64,000 nt of DNA from NCEH01 sp040049195. GTDB taxonomy: Bacteria > Pseudomonadota > Alphaproteobacteria > Rhizobiales > Xanthobacteraceae. Location: the NCBI RefSeq assembly GCF_040049195.1, contig NZ_JBDZDL010000007.1. One strand, written 5' to 3'. The notes below the pieces were generated by a model that was given only the letters and a program-made list of their open reading frames with translations, was not told where the DNA came from and did no database searches. A program made the position numbers and the translations under genes. Positions 51,690-60,226 of this stretch are shown one piece after another (position 1 is the stretch's first letter; the number at the start of each line of letters is the position of its first letter).

Positions 51690-52301
51690 TCAATAGAGCA
51701 CGCTCGCATAGCGCCGCAGCATGTCTTCCTGCGTCTCCGGCGGTGCTTCCAGGCGCGCATGATCCTTCAGCATCTCGCCCATGGTCGGCAAAAGCGTGCG
51801 CTCGATTTGGGCATCCGCGCGCCACAGGGCCGAACGCATCAGCGATTTGGCGCAATGCAGATAGGCCGAATCGACCGTGATCTTCAGCACGCTCGCCGGC
51901 AGCTTGCCCGCCACCGCGAAGCGCGCGCACAGTGCCGCGTCGGCATGAATCTCCGCCCGCCCGTTCACCCGCAAGGTCTCGTCCACGCCGGGAATGAGGA
52001 ACAGCAGCCCGACGCCGGGGCGCTCCAATATGTTCTCGAGGCTGTCGAGCCGGTTGTTGCCGGGGCGGTCGGGCAGGAGAAGCGTGGTGTCGTCCTCCAC
52101 CGCCACGAAGCCGGGCTGGTCGCCGCGGGGCGACACGTCCATGGAGCCGTCGGCGCCGCCGGTCGCCAGCAGCACGAACGGGCTCAGGGCGATGAAGTGG
52201 CGGCAATGACGGTCGAGGACATGAATTTCCTTGGCCACGGAGCGGCCGTGCGCGGGCTTGTAGAGGATACGCAGCGCCTCGCGGCTCTCGATTTTGCTCA
52301 T
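51690..52301 (-). CDS. PPOX-type FMN flavoprotein (MSMEG_1061/DR_2398-like)
   Basis: 203 residues. The FMN-binding split-barrel pattern HFIALSPFVLLATGGADGSMDVSPRGDQPGFVAVED is near residues 36-70, followed by LPDRPGNNRLDSLENILERPGVGLLFLIPG. This is the pyridoxamine 5'-phosphate oxidase-like family with no known substrate; it is not PdxH. It starts 8 bases after the phnF stop on the same strand, so it is co-transcribed with the repressor and thus under the same operator. Confidence 0.88.
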   Translation of the reverse strand: MSKIESREALRILYKPAHGRSVAKEIHVLDRHCRHFIALSPFVLLATGGADGSMDVSPRGDQPGFVAVEDDTTLLLPDRPGNNRLDSLENILERPGVGLLFLIPGVDETLRVNGRAEIHADAALCARFAVAGKLPASVLKITVDSAYLHCAKSLMRSALWRADAQIERTLLPTMGEMLKDHARLEAPPETQEDMLRRYASVLY

Positions 52302-52309
52302 GGATGCTC

Positions 52310-53074
52310 TCAAGGCTTGATGACGAGTTGGACCCGGTCAGCCGCAAAGCTGGCGCGGCCCCATTGCAAGGGCGTGCCATTGGCCTCCACATCCACCCGT
52401 TCGACCACCATCACAGCCCGCCCGGGGCTGAGCGACAAGCGTTCCTGTTCGCTTTCGTTGGCGGGGCGCGCGGAAACGCGGGTTTCCCGGCGCCGGAAAT
52501 CCAGAATGCCGATGGTGGCGAGCGCCCGCGTGAGCGAACCGGTGGCGGCATAGACGAGGTCGAGGTCGCGGCACCGCGCCTGGGGGAAATAGGCCCGCCC
52601 GCAGGAAATGGGCACTCCATCCGCCTCGTGGATGGTCTCGATGGAGAGCACCGGCGTGCCTTCGGGAATTTCAAGCGCCAGCGCCACTTCACGGCTTGCC
52701 GGCTCGACCACCGAGCCGAGGCAGCGGCCGAACGGCTCGCGCCCGTTGGCGGACACGATCTCGCAGAAGCGGGTGCGCGCGCCGATGGGATAGCGCAGCG
52801 GCGCTTCCTTCACGAAAGTGCCGCGGCCGGCGGTGGCCTCGATCATCCCGTGCTCGGAGAGCACGGCCAAGGCGCGCCGCACGGTGTGGCGGTTCACGCC
52901 GAAGCGCAGCGCGAGGTCTGCCTCCACCGGCAGCCGCGCGCCCGGCGCATACACGCCGGAACTGATCTCGCCCTCGAGGCGCTCGGCGATCTGTTTCCAC
53001 AGCGCGATGCCCGAGCCGCGCTTCACGTCCACTTCCAGCGTTTCTGTCATCGCAGCGTGACCCATTTCGTCCAT
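52310..53074 (-). CDS. phnF: GntR/HutC-family repressor of the phosphonate operon, PhnF
   Basis: 254 residues from ATG 53074 (a later ATG at 53050 gives 246). N-terminal winged helix (~20-85): ALWKQIAERLEGEISSGVYAPGARLPVEADLALRFGVNRHTVRRALAVLSEHGMIEA. C-terminal UTRA domain: FGRCLGSVVEPASREVALALEIPEGTPV and ESEQERLSLSPGRAVMVVERVDVEANGTPLQWG. It should sense a phosphonate-related ligand and control the divergent phnG-N genes. A perfect palindrome separates it from phnG. Confidence 0.93.
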   Translation of the reverse strand: MDEMGHAAMTETLEVDVKRGSGIALWKQIAERLEGEISSGVYAPGARLPVEADLALRFGVNRHTVRRALAVLSEHGMIEATAGRGTFVKEAPLRYPIGARTRFCEIVSANGREPFGRCLGSVVEPASREVALALEIPEGTPVLSIETIHEADGVPISCGRAYFPQARCRDLDLVYAATGSLTRALATIGILDFRRRETRVSARPANESEQERLSLSPGRAVMVVERVDVEANGTPLQWGRASFAADRVQLVIKP

Positions 53075-53128
53075 GGTCGTCACCGTTCCCCTCATTTTCG
53101 CGCCCGCTTTGTCCGGTCGCCTTGCTTA

Positions 53129-53150
53129 TTTGTATATATCACTATACAAA
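53129..53150. promoter_or_regulatory. PhnF operator candidate, 8+8-bp perfect palindrome
   Basis: TTTGTATA (53129-53136) and TATACAAA (53143-53150) with a six-base TATCAC centre, 54 bases from phnF and 73 from phnG. HutC/GntR repressors bind T-A-rich palindromes of this size; the core GTATA...TATAC is close to GT-N-TA-N(x)-TA-N-AC. It overlaps probable promoter elements in both directions. Confidence 0.75.
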
Positions 53151-53223
53151 GTAGTTCCAGAGGCACCACACGATACCTCCAATCGGCAGATCGCGCTGCA
53201 GCCTGACCCGAGGATCGAGCGCA

Positions 53224-53682
53224 ATGAACGACAGCCCGGACGAAGCAACCGCCCGCCGCATTGAAATGATGCGCCTTCTTTCCCGCGCCACGCAGGAAGA
53301 ATTAGACGCGGCCGTTGAACGATTCGCACCCTTGCCGCCCTTGCGGGAATTGCGGGCGCCGGATGTCGGCCTCGCCATGCTGCGCGGCCGCGTCGGTGGC
53401 GACGGCTCGCCCTTCAACCTGGGCGAAGCGACCGTGACGCGCGCGGCGGTGCAACTCGAATCGGGGGCCACCGGTGTCTCCTACATGCTCGGGCGCGAGC
53501 CAAAACGCGCGCGAGCCGCCGCCATCCTCGACGCCTTATGGCAAGACGAAGCCCTGCGCGGCGCCGTCGAACTGGCCCTCGCCCATGTACGCCGCCGGCT
53601 TGACGATGAAGTGACGCAGGGTGCCGCGAAGACGGAGGCGACCAAGGTGAATTTCTTCACGATGGTACGGGGAGAAGATTGA
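53224..53682 (+). CDS. phnG: C-P lyase subunit PhnG
   Basis: 152 residues. Start region RRIEMMRLLSRATQEELDAAVERFAP, then LRAPDVGLAMLRGRVGGDGSPFNLGEATVTRAAVQLESG, the family pattern. PhnG with H, I and J forms the C-P lyase core; PhnGHI with PhnL makes the ribose-triphosphate phosphonate intermediate. ATG overlaps nothing before it; the stop overlaps phnH by a base pair of ATGA. Confidence 0.94.
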   Translation: MNDSPDEATARRIEMMRLLSRATQEELDAAVERFAPLPPLRELRAPDVGLAMLRGRVGGDGSPFNLGEATVTRAAVQLESGATGVSYMLGREPKRARAAAILDALWQDEALRGAVELALAHVRRRLDDEVTQGAAKTEATKVNFFTMVRGED

Positions 53683-54281
53683 TGCCCGCCACAGCATTGG
53701 CGCCCGGCTTCGCCGACGCCCCGCGCGAGGCGCAGGAGGTCTTCAAGGCGGTGATGTGGGCGCTCGCCCAGCCCGGCCGCCCGGTGCCCCTGCCCGGCCG
53801 TCTCGCGCCGCCGGCGCCGCTCTCGCCGGAAATGGCCTCCATCGCTTTGGCGCTGCTGGATTACGAAACCCCGGTCTGGCTCGACCCCGCCTTGGCCGCC
53901 GCGCCGGCGGTGGTCGCCTTCCTGCGCTTCCATACCTCCGCCCCGCTGGTCGAGGCGCCCGCCGCCGCGCGCTTCGCCCTGGTGGCGGACGCCGCCACGA
54001 TGCCGGATTTCACGCACTTCGCCCTCGGCGAGCCGGAGTATCCCGACCGGTCCACCACCCTCATCGTCCAGGTGGAGCGCCTCGGCGAAGGTCCGCTGCT
54101 GCTGGAAGGTCCGGGCATTGCGACCCGCGTCGGCTTCACCGCCGCGCCCCTGCCCGCCGACTTCGCCGCCCGCCTTGTCGCCAACCGGCAGATCTTTCCG
54201 CTGGGCGTGGACCTCATCCTCGTCGCCCCGGGGGCTGTGCTCGGCCTGCCCCGCTCGGCGCGCGTCATTGCGGAGGCCTGA
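53682..54281 (+). CDS. phnH: C-P lyase subunit PhnH
   Basis: 199 residues from ATG 53682 (TTG three bases before is in frame). PhnH fold: REAQEVFKAVMWALAQPGRPVPLPG near 15-40, a middle LDYETPVWLDP, and PLGVDLILVAPGAVLGLPRSARV at the end. Part of the C-P lyase core complex. Start overlaps the phnG stop. Confidence 0.94.
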   Translation: MPATALAPGFADAPREAQEVFKAVMWALAQPGRPVPLPGRLAPPAPLSPEMASIALALLDYETPVWLDPALAAAPAVVAFLRFHTSAPLVEAPAAARFALVADAATMPDFTHFALGEPEYPDRSTTLIVQVERLGEGPLLLEGPGIATRVGFTAAPLPADFAARLVANRQIFPLGVDLILVAPGAVLGLPRSARVIAEA

Positions 54282-54284
54282 CCC

Positions 54285-55418
54285 ATGTATGTGGCCGTAA
54301 AGGGCGGCGAGGCCGCCATCCGCAACGCCCATGCCCTGCTCGCTGAGACCCGGCGCGGCGATACCGAAGTGCCGGAAATCGGCATCGACCAGATCGCCGG
54401 ACAGCTCACCCTCGCGGTCGACCGGATCATGGCCGAGGGCGCGCTCTACGATCGCAGCCTCGCCGCGCTCGCCCTCAAGCAGGCGCGCGGCGACATGATC
54501 GAGGCGATCTTCCTGGTGCGTGCCTTCCGCACCACCTTGCCGCGCTTCGGCTATGCCCTGCCGGTGGAAACCGGCTCCATGCGCGTGCGGCGCCGCGTGT
54601 CTGCGACGTTCAAGGATCTGCCCGGCGGGCAGGTTCTGGGGCCGACCTTCGACTATACCCACCGCCTGCTGGACCCGAGCCTCGCCACCTTTGCCGCCGC
54701 CCCCGCGCAGGAAGCCGCCGCGCCTCCCGTGGCGCCCGCGGTGGCGCCGCCCGATCCACCGGTCGCGATGGCACGCGTCACGGACCTGCTCGGCGACGAG
54801 GGGCTGATCGAAGCCTCGCCGCCCGACGAGGGCCGCGAGCCCGGCGACATCACCCGCGCGCCCCTCACCTTTCCCGCCGACCGGTCGGTGCGCCTGCAGA
54901 ATCTGGCGCGCGGCGATGAAGGGTTCCTGCTGGCGCTCGGCTATTCGACCCAGCGCGGCTATGCCCGCACCCATCCCTTCGTCGGCGAGGTGCGCATGGG
55001 CGAGGTGGAAATCAGCATGTTCGTGGAGGAGCTCGGCTTTGCCGTACCGCTCGGCGAAATCACCCTCACCGAATGCCAGATGGTGACGCAGTTCCAGGGC
55101 TCGGCGCAGGTGCCGCCGCAATTCACGCGCGGCTACGGCCTCGTGTTCGGCCAGAGCGAGCGCAAGGCCATGTCCATGGCCTTGGTGGAACGCGCCCTAC
55201 GCCATGCCGAGCTGGGCGAGGAGAAATCCGCCCCCGCCCAGGATGCGGAATTCGTGCTCTCCCATTCCGACAACGTGCAGGCGACCGGCTTCGTCGAGCA
55301 TCTGAAGCTGCCGCATTACGTGGATTTCCAGGCCGAGCTGGACCTGGTGCGCCGCATGCGCGCGTCGCACGCCGAGCCCGCGGAAATCGAGAGCGAACAA
55401 GCGGAGGCGGCGGAATGA
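54285..55418 (+). CDS. phnI: C-P lyase subunit PhnI
   Basis: 377 residues. MYVAVKGGEAAIRNAHALLAETRRGD is the conserved start, followed by EIGIDQIAGQLTLAVDRIMAEG; in the C-terminal half HSDNVQATGFVEHLKLPHYVDFQAELDLVRRMR is typical. PhnI is a nucleosidase that replaces adenine of ATP by phosphonate with G, H and L. A Pro/Ala-rich insert lies at ~130-155. The stop overlaps phnJ by four bases. Confidence 0.95.
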   Translation: MYVAVKGGEAAIRNAHALLAETRRGDTEVPEIGIDQIAGQLTLAVDRIMAEGALYDRSLAALALKQARGDMIEAIFLVRAFRTTLPRFGYALPVETGSMRVRRRVSATFKDLPGGQVLGPTFDYTHRLLDPSLATFAAAPAQEAAAPPVAPAVAPPDPPVAMARVTDLLGDEGLIEASPPDEGREPGDITRAPLTFPADRSVRLQNLARGDEGFLLALGYSTQRGYARTHPFVGEVRMGEVEISMFVEELGFAVPLGEITLTECQMVTQFQGSAQVPPQFTRGYGLVFGQSERKAMSMALVERALRHAELGEEKSAPAQDAEFVLSHSDNVQATGFVEHLKLPHYVDFQAELDLVRRMRASHAEPAEIESEQAEAAE

Positions 55419-56329
55419 GCCAGATGCCGGCCATCACCTATAATTTCGCCTATCTGGACGAACAGACCAAGCGGATGATCCGCCGGGCGATCCTGAAAGC
55501 CATCGCCATTCCCGGCTATCAGGTGCCCTTCGCCAGCCGTGAGATGCCCATGCCCTATGGCTGGGGCACCGGCGGCGTGCAGGTCACGGCCTCCATTCTC
55601 GGGCCGGACGACGTGCTCAAGGTCATCGACCAGGGCTCGGACGACACCACCAACGCAGTCGCCATCCGCGGCTTCTTCGAGACCACGGCCGGCGTCGCCA
55701 CCACCACCCGCACGCAGGACGCCACCATCATCCAGACACGCCACCGCGTGCCCGAGGCGCCGCTCCACGCCGGGCAAGTGCTGGTCTATCAGGTGCCGAT
55801 TCCCGAGCCGCTGCGGTTTCTGGAGCCGCGCGAGAGCGAGACCCGCAAGCTGCACGGCCTCGCCGATTACGGCCTGATGCATGTGAAGCTTTATGAGGAC
55901 ATCGCCCGCCACGGCCATATCGCCACCACCTATGCCTATCCGGTGGCGGTGTCCGGCCGCTATGTGATGGACCCCTCGCCGATCCCGAAGTTCGACAATC
56001 CCAAGCTGAACGACAGCCCGGCGCTCCAGCTGTTCGGCGCCGGTCGCGAGCAGCGCATCTATGCGCTTCCCCCGCACACCCGCGTGGTGTCGCTGGATTT
56101 CCAGGACCATCCCTTCACGGTGCAGCATTTCGCCAAGCCCTGCGCCCTCTGCGGCGCGAAGGGAGTCTATCTCGACGAGGTGGTGCTCGACGACAAGGGC
56201 GGGCGCATGTTCGTGTGCTCGGACACCGATTATTGCACCGAGCGGCGCGAGGCCGGCCATGTGGGCGAGTTGGGCATGCCCGTGGACGGCGTTCCGATGC
56301 CGGGCGCATCGGCGGAGGACGCCGCATGA
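55415..56329 (+). CDS. phnJ: Carbon-phosphorus lyase PhnJ
   Basis: 304 residues. Radical-SAM-type C-P bond cleaving enzyme that releases alkane and ribose cyclic phosphate. The 4Fe-4S motif C243-x2-C246-x21-C268-x5-C274 is intact. The start MSQMPAITYNFAYLDEQTKRMIRRAILKAIAIPGYQVPFASREMPMPYGWGTGGVQ and the GYQVPFASREMPMPYGWG motif fit. ATGA overlaps with phnI at the start and with the GNAT gene at the end. Confidence 0.97.
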   Translation: MSQMPAITYNFAYLDEQTKRMIRRAILKAIAIPGYQVPFASREMPMPYGWGTGGVQVTASILGPDDVLKVIDQGSDDTTNAVAIRGFFETTAGVATTTRTQDATIIQTRHRVPEAPLHAGQVLVYQVPIPEPLRFLEPRESETRKLHGLADYGLMHVKLYEDIARHGHIATTYAYPVAVSGRYVMDPSPIPKFDNPKLNDSPALQLFGAGREQRIYALPPHTRVVSLDFQDHPFTVQHFAKPCALCGAKGVYLDEVVLDDKGGRMFVCSDTDYCTERREAGHVGELGMPVDGVPMPGASAEDAA

Positions 56330-56802
56330 GCGTGCTCGACGCCCCCACCCTCACGGTTCGCCATGCAATCGAAGCGGACCTGCCGGCCGTGCTGGCGCTC
56401 TATGCCCAGCCCGGCATGGACGACGGCGCCATGCTGCCGCTCGACGCGGCAAAGGCCCTGTTCCGCCGCTTCGGCGATTATCCCGACTACAAGCTCTATG
56501 TCGCCGAGGCCGGCGGCGCGGTGGTGGGCACGTTCGCCCTGCTCATCATGATCAATCTCGGCCATCTCGGTGCGCCCTCGGCGATCGTCGAGGACGTGGT
56601 GGTCGCGCCCCACATGCAGGGCGCGGGCATCGGCCGGGAGATGATGCGCGTCGCCATGGCCCATGCGGCGGAGACGGGCTGCTACAAGCTCGTCCTCTCC
56701 TCCAACCAGAAGCGCGAGCGCGCCCACGCCTTCTACGAGCAGCTCGGCTTCCGGCGCCACGGCCTCAGCTTCCATATCGAGCTTGCGGGAGAGGATGCAT
56801 GA
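56326..56802 (+). CDS. GNAT acetyltransferase in the C-P lyase operon (PhnO-like)
   Basis: 158 residues; starts four bases inside phnJ and its stop overlaps phnK by four, so it is translated as part of the operon. Acetyl-CoA motif VVVAPHMQGAGIGREMMRVAMAH near 88-110, then KLVLSSNQKRERAHAFYEQLGFRRHGLSF. PhnO in E. coli acetylates 1-aminoalkylphosphonates and lies elsewhere in the operon; this gene could do the same but identity is low by eye. Its place between J and K is unusual. Confidence 0.8.
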   Translation: MSVLDAPTLTVRHAIEADLPAVLALYAQPGMDDGAMLPLDAAKALFRRFGDYPDYKLYVAEAGGAVVGTFALLIMINLGHLGAPSAIVEDVVVAPHMQGAGIGREMMRVAMAHAAETGCYKLVLSSNQKRERAHAFYEQLGFRRHGLSFHIELAGEDA

Positions 56803-57590
56803 GCGCCCTTGCCGATGACGATCTGCCGCTGCTCAGCGCGCGTGGCCTGACGAAATTCTACGGCGCCCGGCTCGGCTGCCGCGATGTGGACCTGGACGTC
56901 CATGCGGGCGAGGTGGTGGCCATCGTCGGGGAATCCGGCTCGGGCAAATCCACGCTGCTCGGCCTGCTCTCCACCGAGCTTGCGCCCACCGGCGGCACCG
57001 TCTCCTACCGCATGCGCGACGGCGTGATGCGCGACCTCGCCGATCTCTCCGAGGCCGAGCGGCGCCTGTTGCTGCGCACCGACTGGGGCTTCGTGCGCCA
57101 GCACGCCGAACAGGGCCTGCGCATGGCGGTCTCCGCCGGCGGCAATGTGGGCGAACGGCTGATGGCGGTCGGCTGGCGGCACTATGGCGACATCCGCGCG
57201 GAAGCCGGCGACTGGCTCGACCGGGTCGAGATCGCCCGCGATCGCATGGACGACGATCCGCGCACCTTTTCCGGCGGCATGCGCCAACGGTTGCAGATCG
57301 CCCGCAATCTCGTCACCCGCCCGCGCCTCGTGTTCATGGACGAGCCCACGGGCGGCCTCGATGTCTCGGTGCAGGCCCGCCTGCTGGATCTGGTGCGCTC
57401 GCTGGTGGCCGACCTCGGCCTCGCGGTGATCATCGTCACCCATGATCTCGCCGTGGCCCGGCTGCTCTCCCACCGCATCCTGGTGATGCGCCACGGCCGG
57501 GTGATCGAGGAGGGACTGACGGACCAGGTGCTCGACGACCCGCGCGAGCCCTACACCCAGCTGCTCGTCTCCTCCGTGCTGGCAGCATAA
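56799..57590 (+). CDS. phnK: C-P lyase system ATPase PhnK
   Basis: 263 residues. Walker A GESGSGKST near 42-50, signature FSGGMRQRLQIARNL near 160-174, Walker B VFMDEPTGGLDVSVQARLL. PhnK binds the C-P lyase core complex and is needed for in vivo activity. ATG overlaps the GNAT stop; 12 bases to phnL. Confidence 0.94.
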   Translation: MSALADDDLPLLSARGLTKFYGARLGCRDVDLDVHAGEVVAIVGESGSGKSTLLGLLSTELAPTGGTVSYRMRDGVMRDLADLSEAERRLLLRTDWGFVRQHAEQGLRMAVSAGGNVGERLMAVGWRHYGDIRAEAGDWLDRVEIARDRMDDDPRTFSGGMRQRLQIARNLVTRPRLVFMDEPTGGLDVSVQARLLDLVRSLVADLGLAVIIVTHDLAVARLLSHRILVMRHGRVIEEGLTDQVLDDPREPYTQLLVSSVLAA

Positions 57591-57602
57591 GGAGCCCGCG
57601 CC

Positions 57603-58352
57603 ATGAACACCCACATCTCTCCCACGCCCGCCGCCGACGACATCCACGCGCGAGCCGTTCCGCTTCTGCAAGTGAAGGGGCTCTCCAAGGCGTTCACGCT
57701 GCATCTGCGCGAAGGCATGCGCCTGCCGGTGGTCGAAGGCGTGAGCTTCGAAGTACGCGCCGGCACCTGCGTCGCACTCGGCGGCCCCTCCGGCGCCGGC
57801 AAAAGCTCCATCCTCAAGATGGTGTTCGGCAATTACCGCACCGACGCCGGCGCGATCCTGATCGCCGACGGCGCGGAACAGGTGGACGTGGCCCGCGCCG
57901 CGCCGCGCCGGGTGCTGCGGCTGCGGCGCGACCGCATCGGCTATGTCAGCCAGTTCCTGCGCGTCATTCCCCGCGTCTCCACCCTGGACGTGGTGGCCGA
58001 GCCGCTGCGGGCCGAAGGCGTGGAGGCCGATGCCGCCCTCGCGCGGGCACGCACCCTGCTCGCCCGCCTCAACCTGCCCGAACGGCTCTGGGGCTTGCCG
58101 CCCGCGACCTTTTCCGGCGGCGAGCAGCAGCGGGTGAACATCGCCCGCGGCTTCATCGGCGCCCAGGGCCTGCTGCTGCTGGACGAACCCACCGCATCCC
58201 TCGACGCCGCCAACCGCGCCGTGGTCATCGAGCTGATCCGCGAAAAGAAGGCCGAGGGCGTCGGCATGCTCGGCATCTTCCACGATGGCGAGGTGCGCGA
58301 GGCGGTGGCCGACCTGGTCGTGGACGTCTCCGGTTTCTCCGCCGCGCATTAG
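57603..58352 (+). CDS. phnL: C-P lyase system ATPase PhnL
   Basis: 249 residues. Walker A GPSGAGKSS near 61-69, signature FSGGEQQRVNIARGF near 171-185, Walker B LLLLDEPTASLD, and the C-terminal HDGEVREAVADLVVDVS of PhnL. It acts with PhnGHI. ATG 57603 after AAGGAG; gap of 70 bases to phnM. Confidence 0.94.
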   Translation: MNTHISPTPAADDIHARAVPLLQVKGLSKAFTLHLREGMRLPVVEGVSFEVRAGTCVALGGPSGAGKSSILKMVFGNYRTDAGAILIADGAEQVDVARAAPRRVLRLRRDRIGYVSQFLRVIPRVSTLDVVAEPLRAEGVEADAALARARTLLARLNLPERLWGLPPATFSGGEQQRVNIARGFIGAQGLLLLDEPTASLDAANRAVVIELIREKKAEGVGMLGIFHDGEVREAVADLVVDVSGFSAAH

Positions 58353-58422
58353 GCGCGGTCCTCCCTTCCGCCTGTCGCCGGAGCGTGCCTCCGCGCGCGG
58401 CGTTGCGATGAAAAGGCCTGCC

Positions 58423-59583
58423 ATGTCCGACCCGACCGCTTCCGGCTCCGAGACCGTTTTCGCCAATGCCCGCATCGTTCTGGCCGACGAGGTCCTGAAC
58501 GGCCACGTGCGCGTGCGCGACGGGCGGATCGTGGAAATCGGCACCGGCGCGGTGCCGGCCGGGGCCGAGGATCTCGCTGGCGACTATCTGCTGCCCGGCC
58601 TTGTGGAACTGCACACCGACCATGTGGAGGGCCATCTCGCGCCCCGCCCCAAGGTGCGCTGGAATCCGGTCGCCGCCGTGCTCGCCCACGATGCGCAGAT
58701 CGCCGCCTCGGGCATCACAACCGTGTTCGATTCCCTGCGGGTGTGGCCGGACCGGCGCGCCGTGGGCATGGATGGCGATGCGCCTTTGCTCGCCACCGCC
58801 CTGGCCGAGGCCCGCGCCGCCGGGGCGCTGCGCGCCGACCATTTGATCCACCTGCGCTGCGAGGTGGCGACCGACACGGTGGTGGAAGAGGCGCAAGCCA
58901 TCATGGATGCGCACGACGTGCGCCTCGTCTCGCTGATGGACCACACGCCGGGCCAGCGCCAGTTCGCCACCATCGACCAATTCCGCAGCTATTATAAGAA
59001 GAAGAGCGGCATCACCGACGAAGAGATGGACATCATCGTCAAGGCGCGCCTGGAATTCCATAGCCGTTTCGCGCGCGAGAATCGCGCCAGCCTCGTCGCC
59101 CTCGCGCGCGAACGGGGCATCGTGCTGGCGAGCCATGACGACGGCACCGACGCCCATGTGGAGGAAGCCATCGGCGACGGCGTGGCCATCGCGGAATTCC
59201 CCACCACCCACGAGGCCGCTCACCTCTCGCACGCCGCCGGCATCCGCGTGCTGATGGGCGCGCCCAATTTGGTGCGCGGCGGCTCGCACACCGGCAATGT
59301 CTCCGCCCAATCGCTGGCGCAGGCGGGCTTGCTCGATATCCTGTCCTCGGATTATGTGCCGTCTAGCCTTTTGTGGGCCGCCTTCGATTTGACCCAGCGC
59401 GAAAGCCAGATCACCTTGCCGCAAGCCGTCGCCATGGTCACCCGCACGCCTGCCGCCGCCGCGAGCCTCACCGATCGCGGCGAGATCGCACCGGGCAAGC
59501 GAGCCGATCTGGTGCGGGTGCGCCTCGCGGGGGAATTGCCGGTGGCCACCGCCGTGTGGCGCGAGGGGCGGCGCGTGGCATGA
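58423..59583 (+). CDS. phnM: Ribose-triphosphonate pyrophosphohydrolase PhnM
   Basis: 386 residues from ATG 58423 (an upstream ATG at 58408 is also in frame). Amidohydrolase-fold metal site H-T-D-H near residue 64, GITTVFDSLRVWPDRR, LMDHTPGQRQF, ASHDDGTDAHVEEAI, and PSSLLWAAF. It releases pyrophosphate to give ribose-1-phosphonate-5-phosphate. Overlaps phnN by four bases. Confidence 0.94.
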   Translation: MSDPTASGSETVFANARIVLADEVLNGHVRVRDGRIVEIGTGAVPAGAEDLAGDYLLPGLVELHTDHVEGHLAPRPKVRWNPVAAVLAHDAQIAASGITTVFDSLRVWPDRRAVGMDGDAPLLATALAEARAAGALRADHLIHLRCEVATDTVVEEAQAIMDAHDVRLVSLMDHTPGQRQFATIDQFRSYYKKKSGITDEEMDIIVKARLEFHSRFARENRASLVALARERGIVLASHDDGTDAHVEEAIGDGVAIAEFPTTHEAAHLSHAAGIRVLMGAPNLVRGGSHTGNVSAQSLAQAGLLDILSSDYVPSSLLWAAFDLTQRESQITLPQAVAMVTRTPAAAASLTDRGEIAPGKRADLVRVRLAGELPVATAVWREGRRVA

Positions 59584-60164
59584 GCCTGATGCAGGACGCG
59601 ATCGCCGAGGCGGCGCAGCCGCTCGGCCCCGGCGCGCTGATCCTGGTGGTCGGCCCGTCCGGTGCCGGCAAGGACACGCTGCTGGACATCGCGCGCGCGC
59701 GCCTTTCAAAAAACGCGAACGTGCATTTCGCGCGCCGGCTGGTGACCCGCCCGGCCGGAGCGGGCGAGGAGCACGGCACCTTGAGCGCGCAGGAGTTCGC
59801 CGCCCGAGAGGGCGAATTTGCCCTCTCCTGGCAGGCGCACGGCCTCTCCTATGCCCTCGGGGCAGAAGTGGCCGCCCAGGTGCGCGCGGGCCATGTGGTG
59901 GTCGCGAATGGCTCGCGCGCCACCTTGCCGGAGGCCCGCAAGCGCTTTTCCCGCCTGTTCGTGGTGCATGTGAGCGCGCCGGTGGCCCTGCGCGCCGCCC
60001 GCCTCGCCGCCCGCGGACGGGAAGCGGAGGACGATATCCGCGAGCGCCTGGAGCGGGCGCCGCAGATCGACCTTCAGCCCGATCTCTTGCTGGAAAATAT
60101 CGGCCCGCCGGAAGAGTGCGGCACACGCCTCGCCGCTTTCATCGCAACGCACGCGCCGGCCTGA
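59580..60164 (+). CDS. phnN: Ribose 1,5-bisphosphate phosphokinase PhnN
   Basis: 194 residues. P-loop GPSGAGKDT near 24-32, RRLVTRPAGAGEEHGTLS, LSWQAHGLSYALGAEV, and ENIGPPEECGTRL at the end. It makes PRPP from ribose 1,5-bisphosphate, which feeds nucleotide metabolism. Last gene of the C-P lyase operon. A weak 6-bp stem follows, no T-run. Confidence 0.94.
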   Translation: MSLMQDAIAEAAQPLGPGALILVVGPSGAGKDTLLDIARARLSKNANVHFARRLVTRPAGAGEEHGTLSAQEFAAREGEFALSWQAHGLSYALGAEVAAQVRAGHVVVANGSRATLPEARKRFSRLFVVHVSAPVALRAARLAARGREAEDDIRERLERAPQIDLQPDLLLENIGPPEECGTRLAAFIATHAPA

Positions 60165-60226
60165 GCCTGCCAGCACGGCGCTTGGGCGACGCCTTTCGGC
60201 GCCGGTCAAAGACCGGGCCGTCGGGA

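Noticed and set aside
56733..58544. 603-codon open frame opposite phnK and phnL
   Set aside because: Antisense shadow of two ABC ATPases; it looks protein-like only because of periodic GC content.
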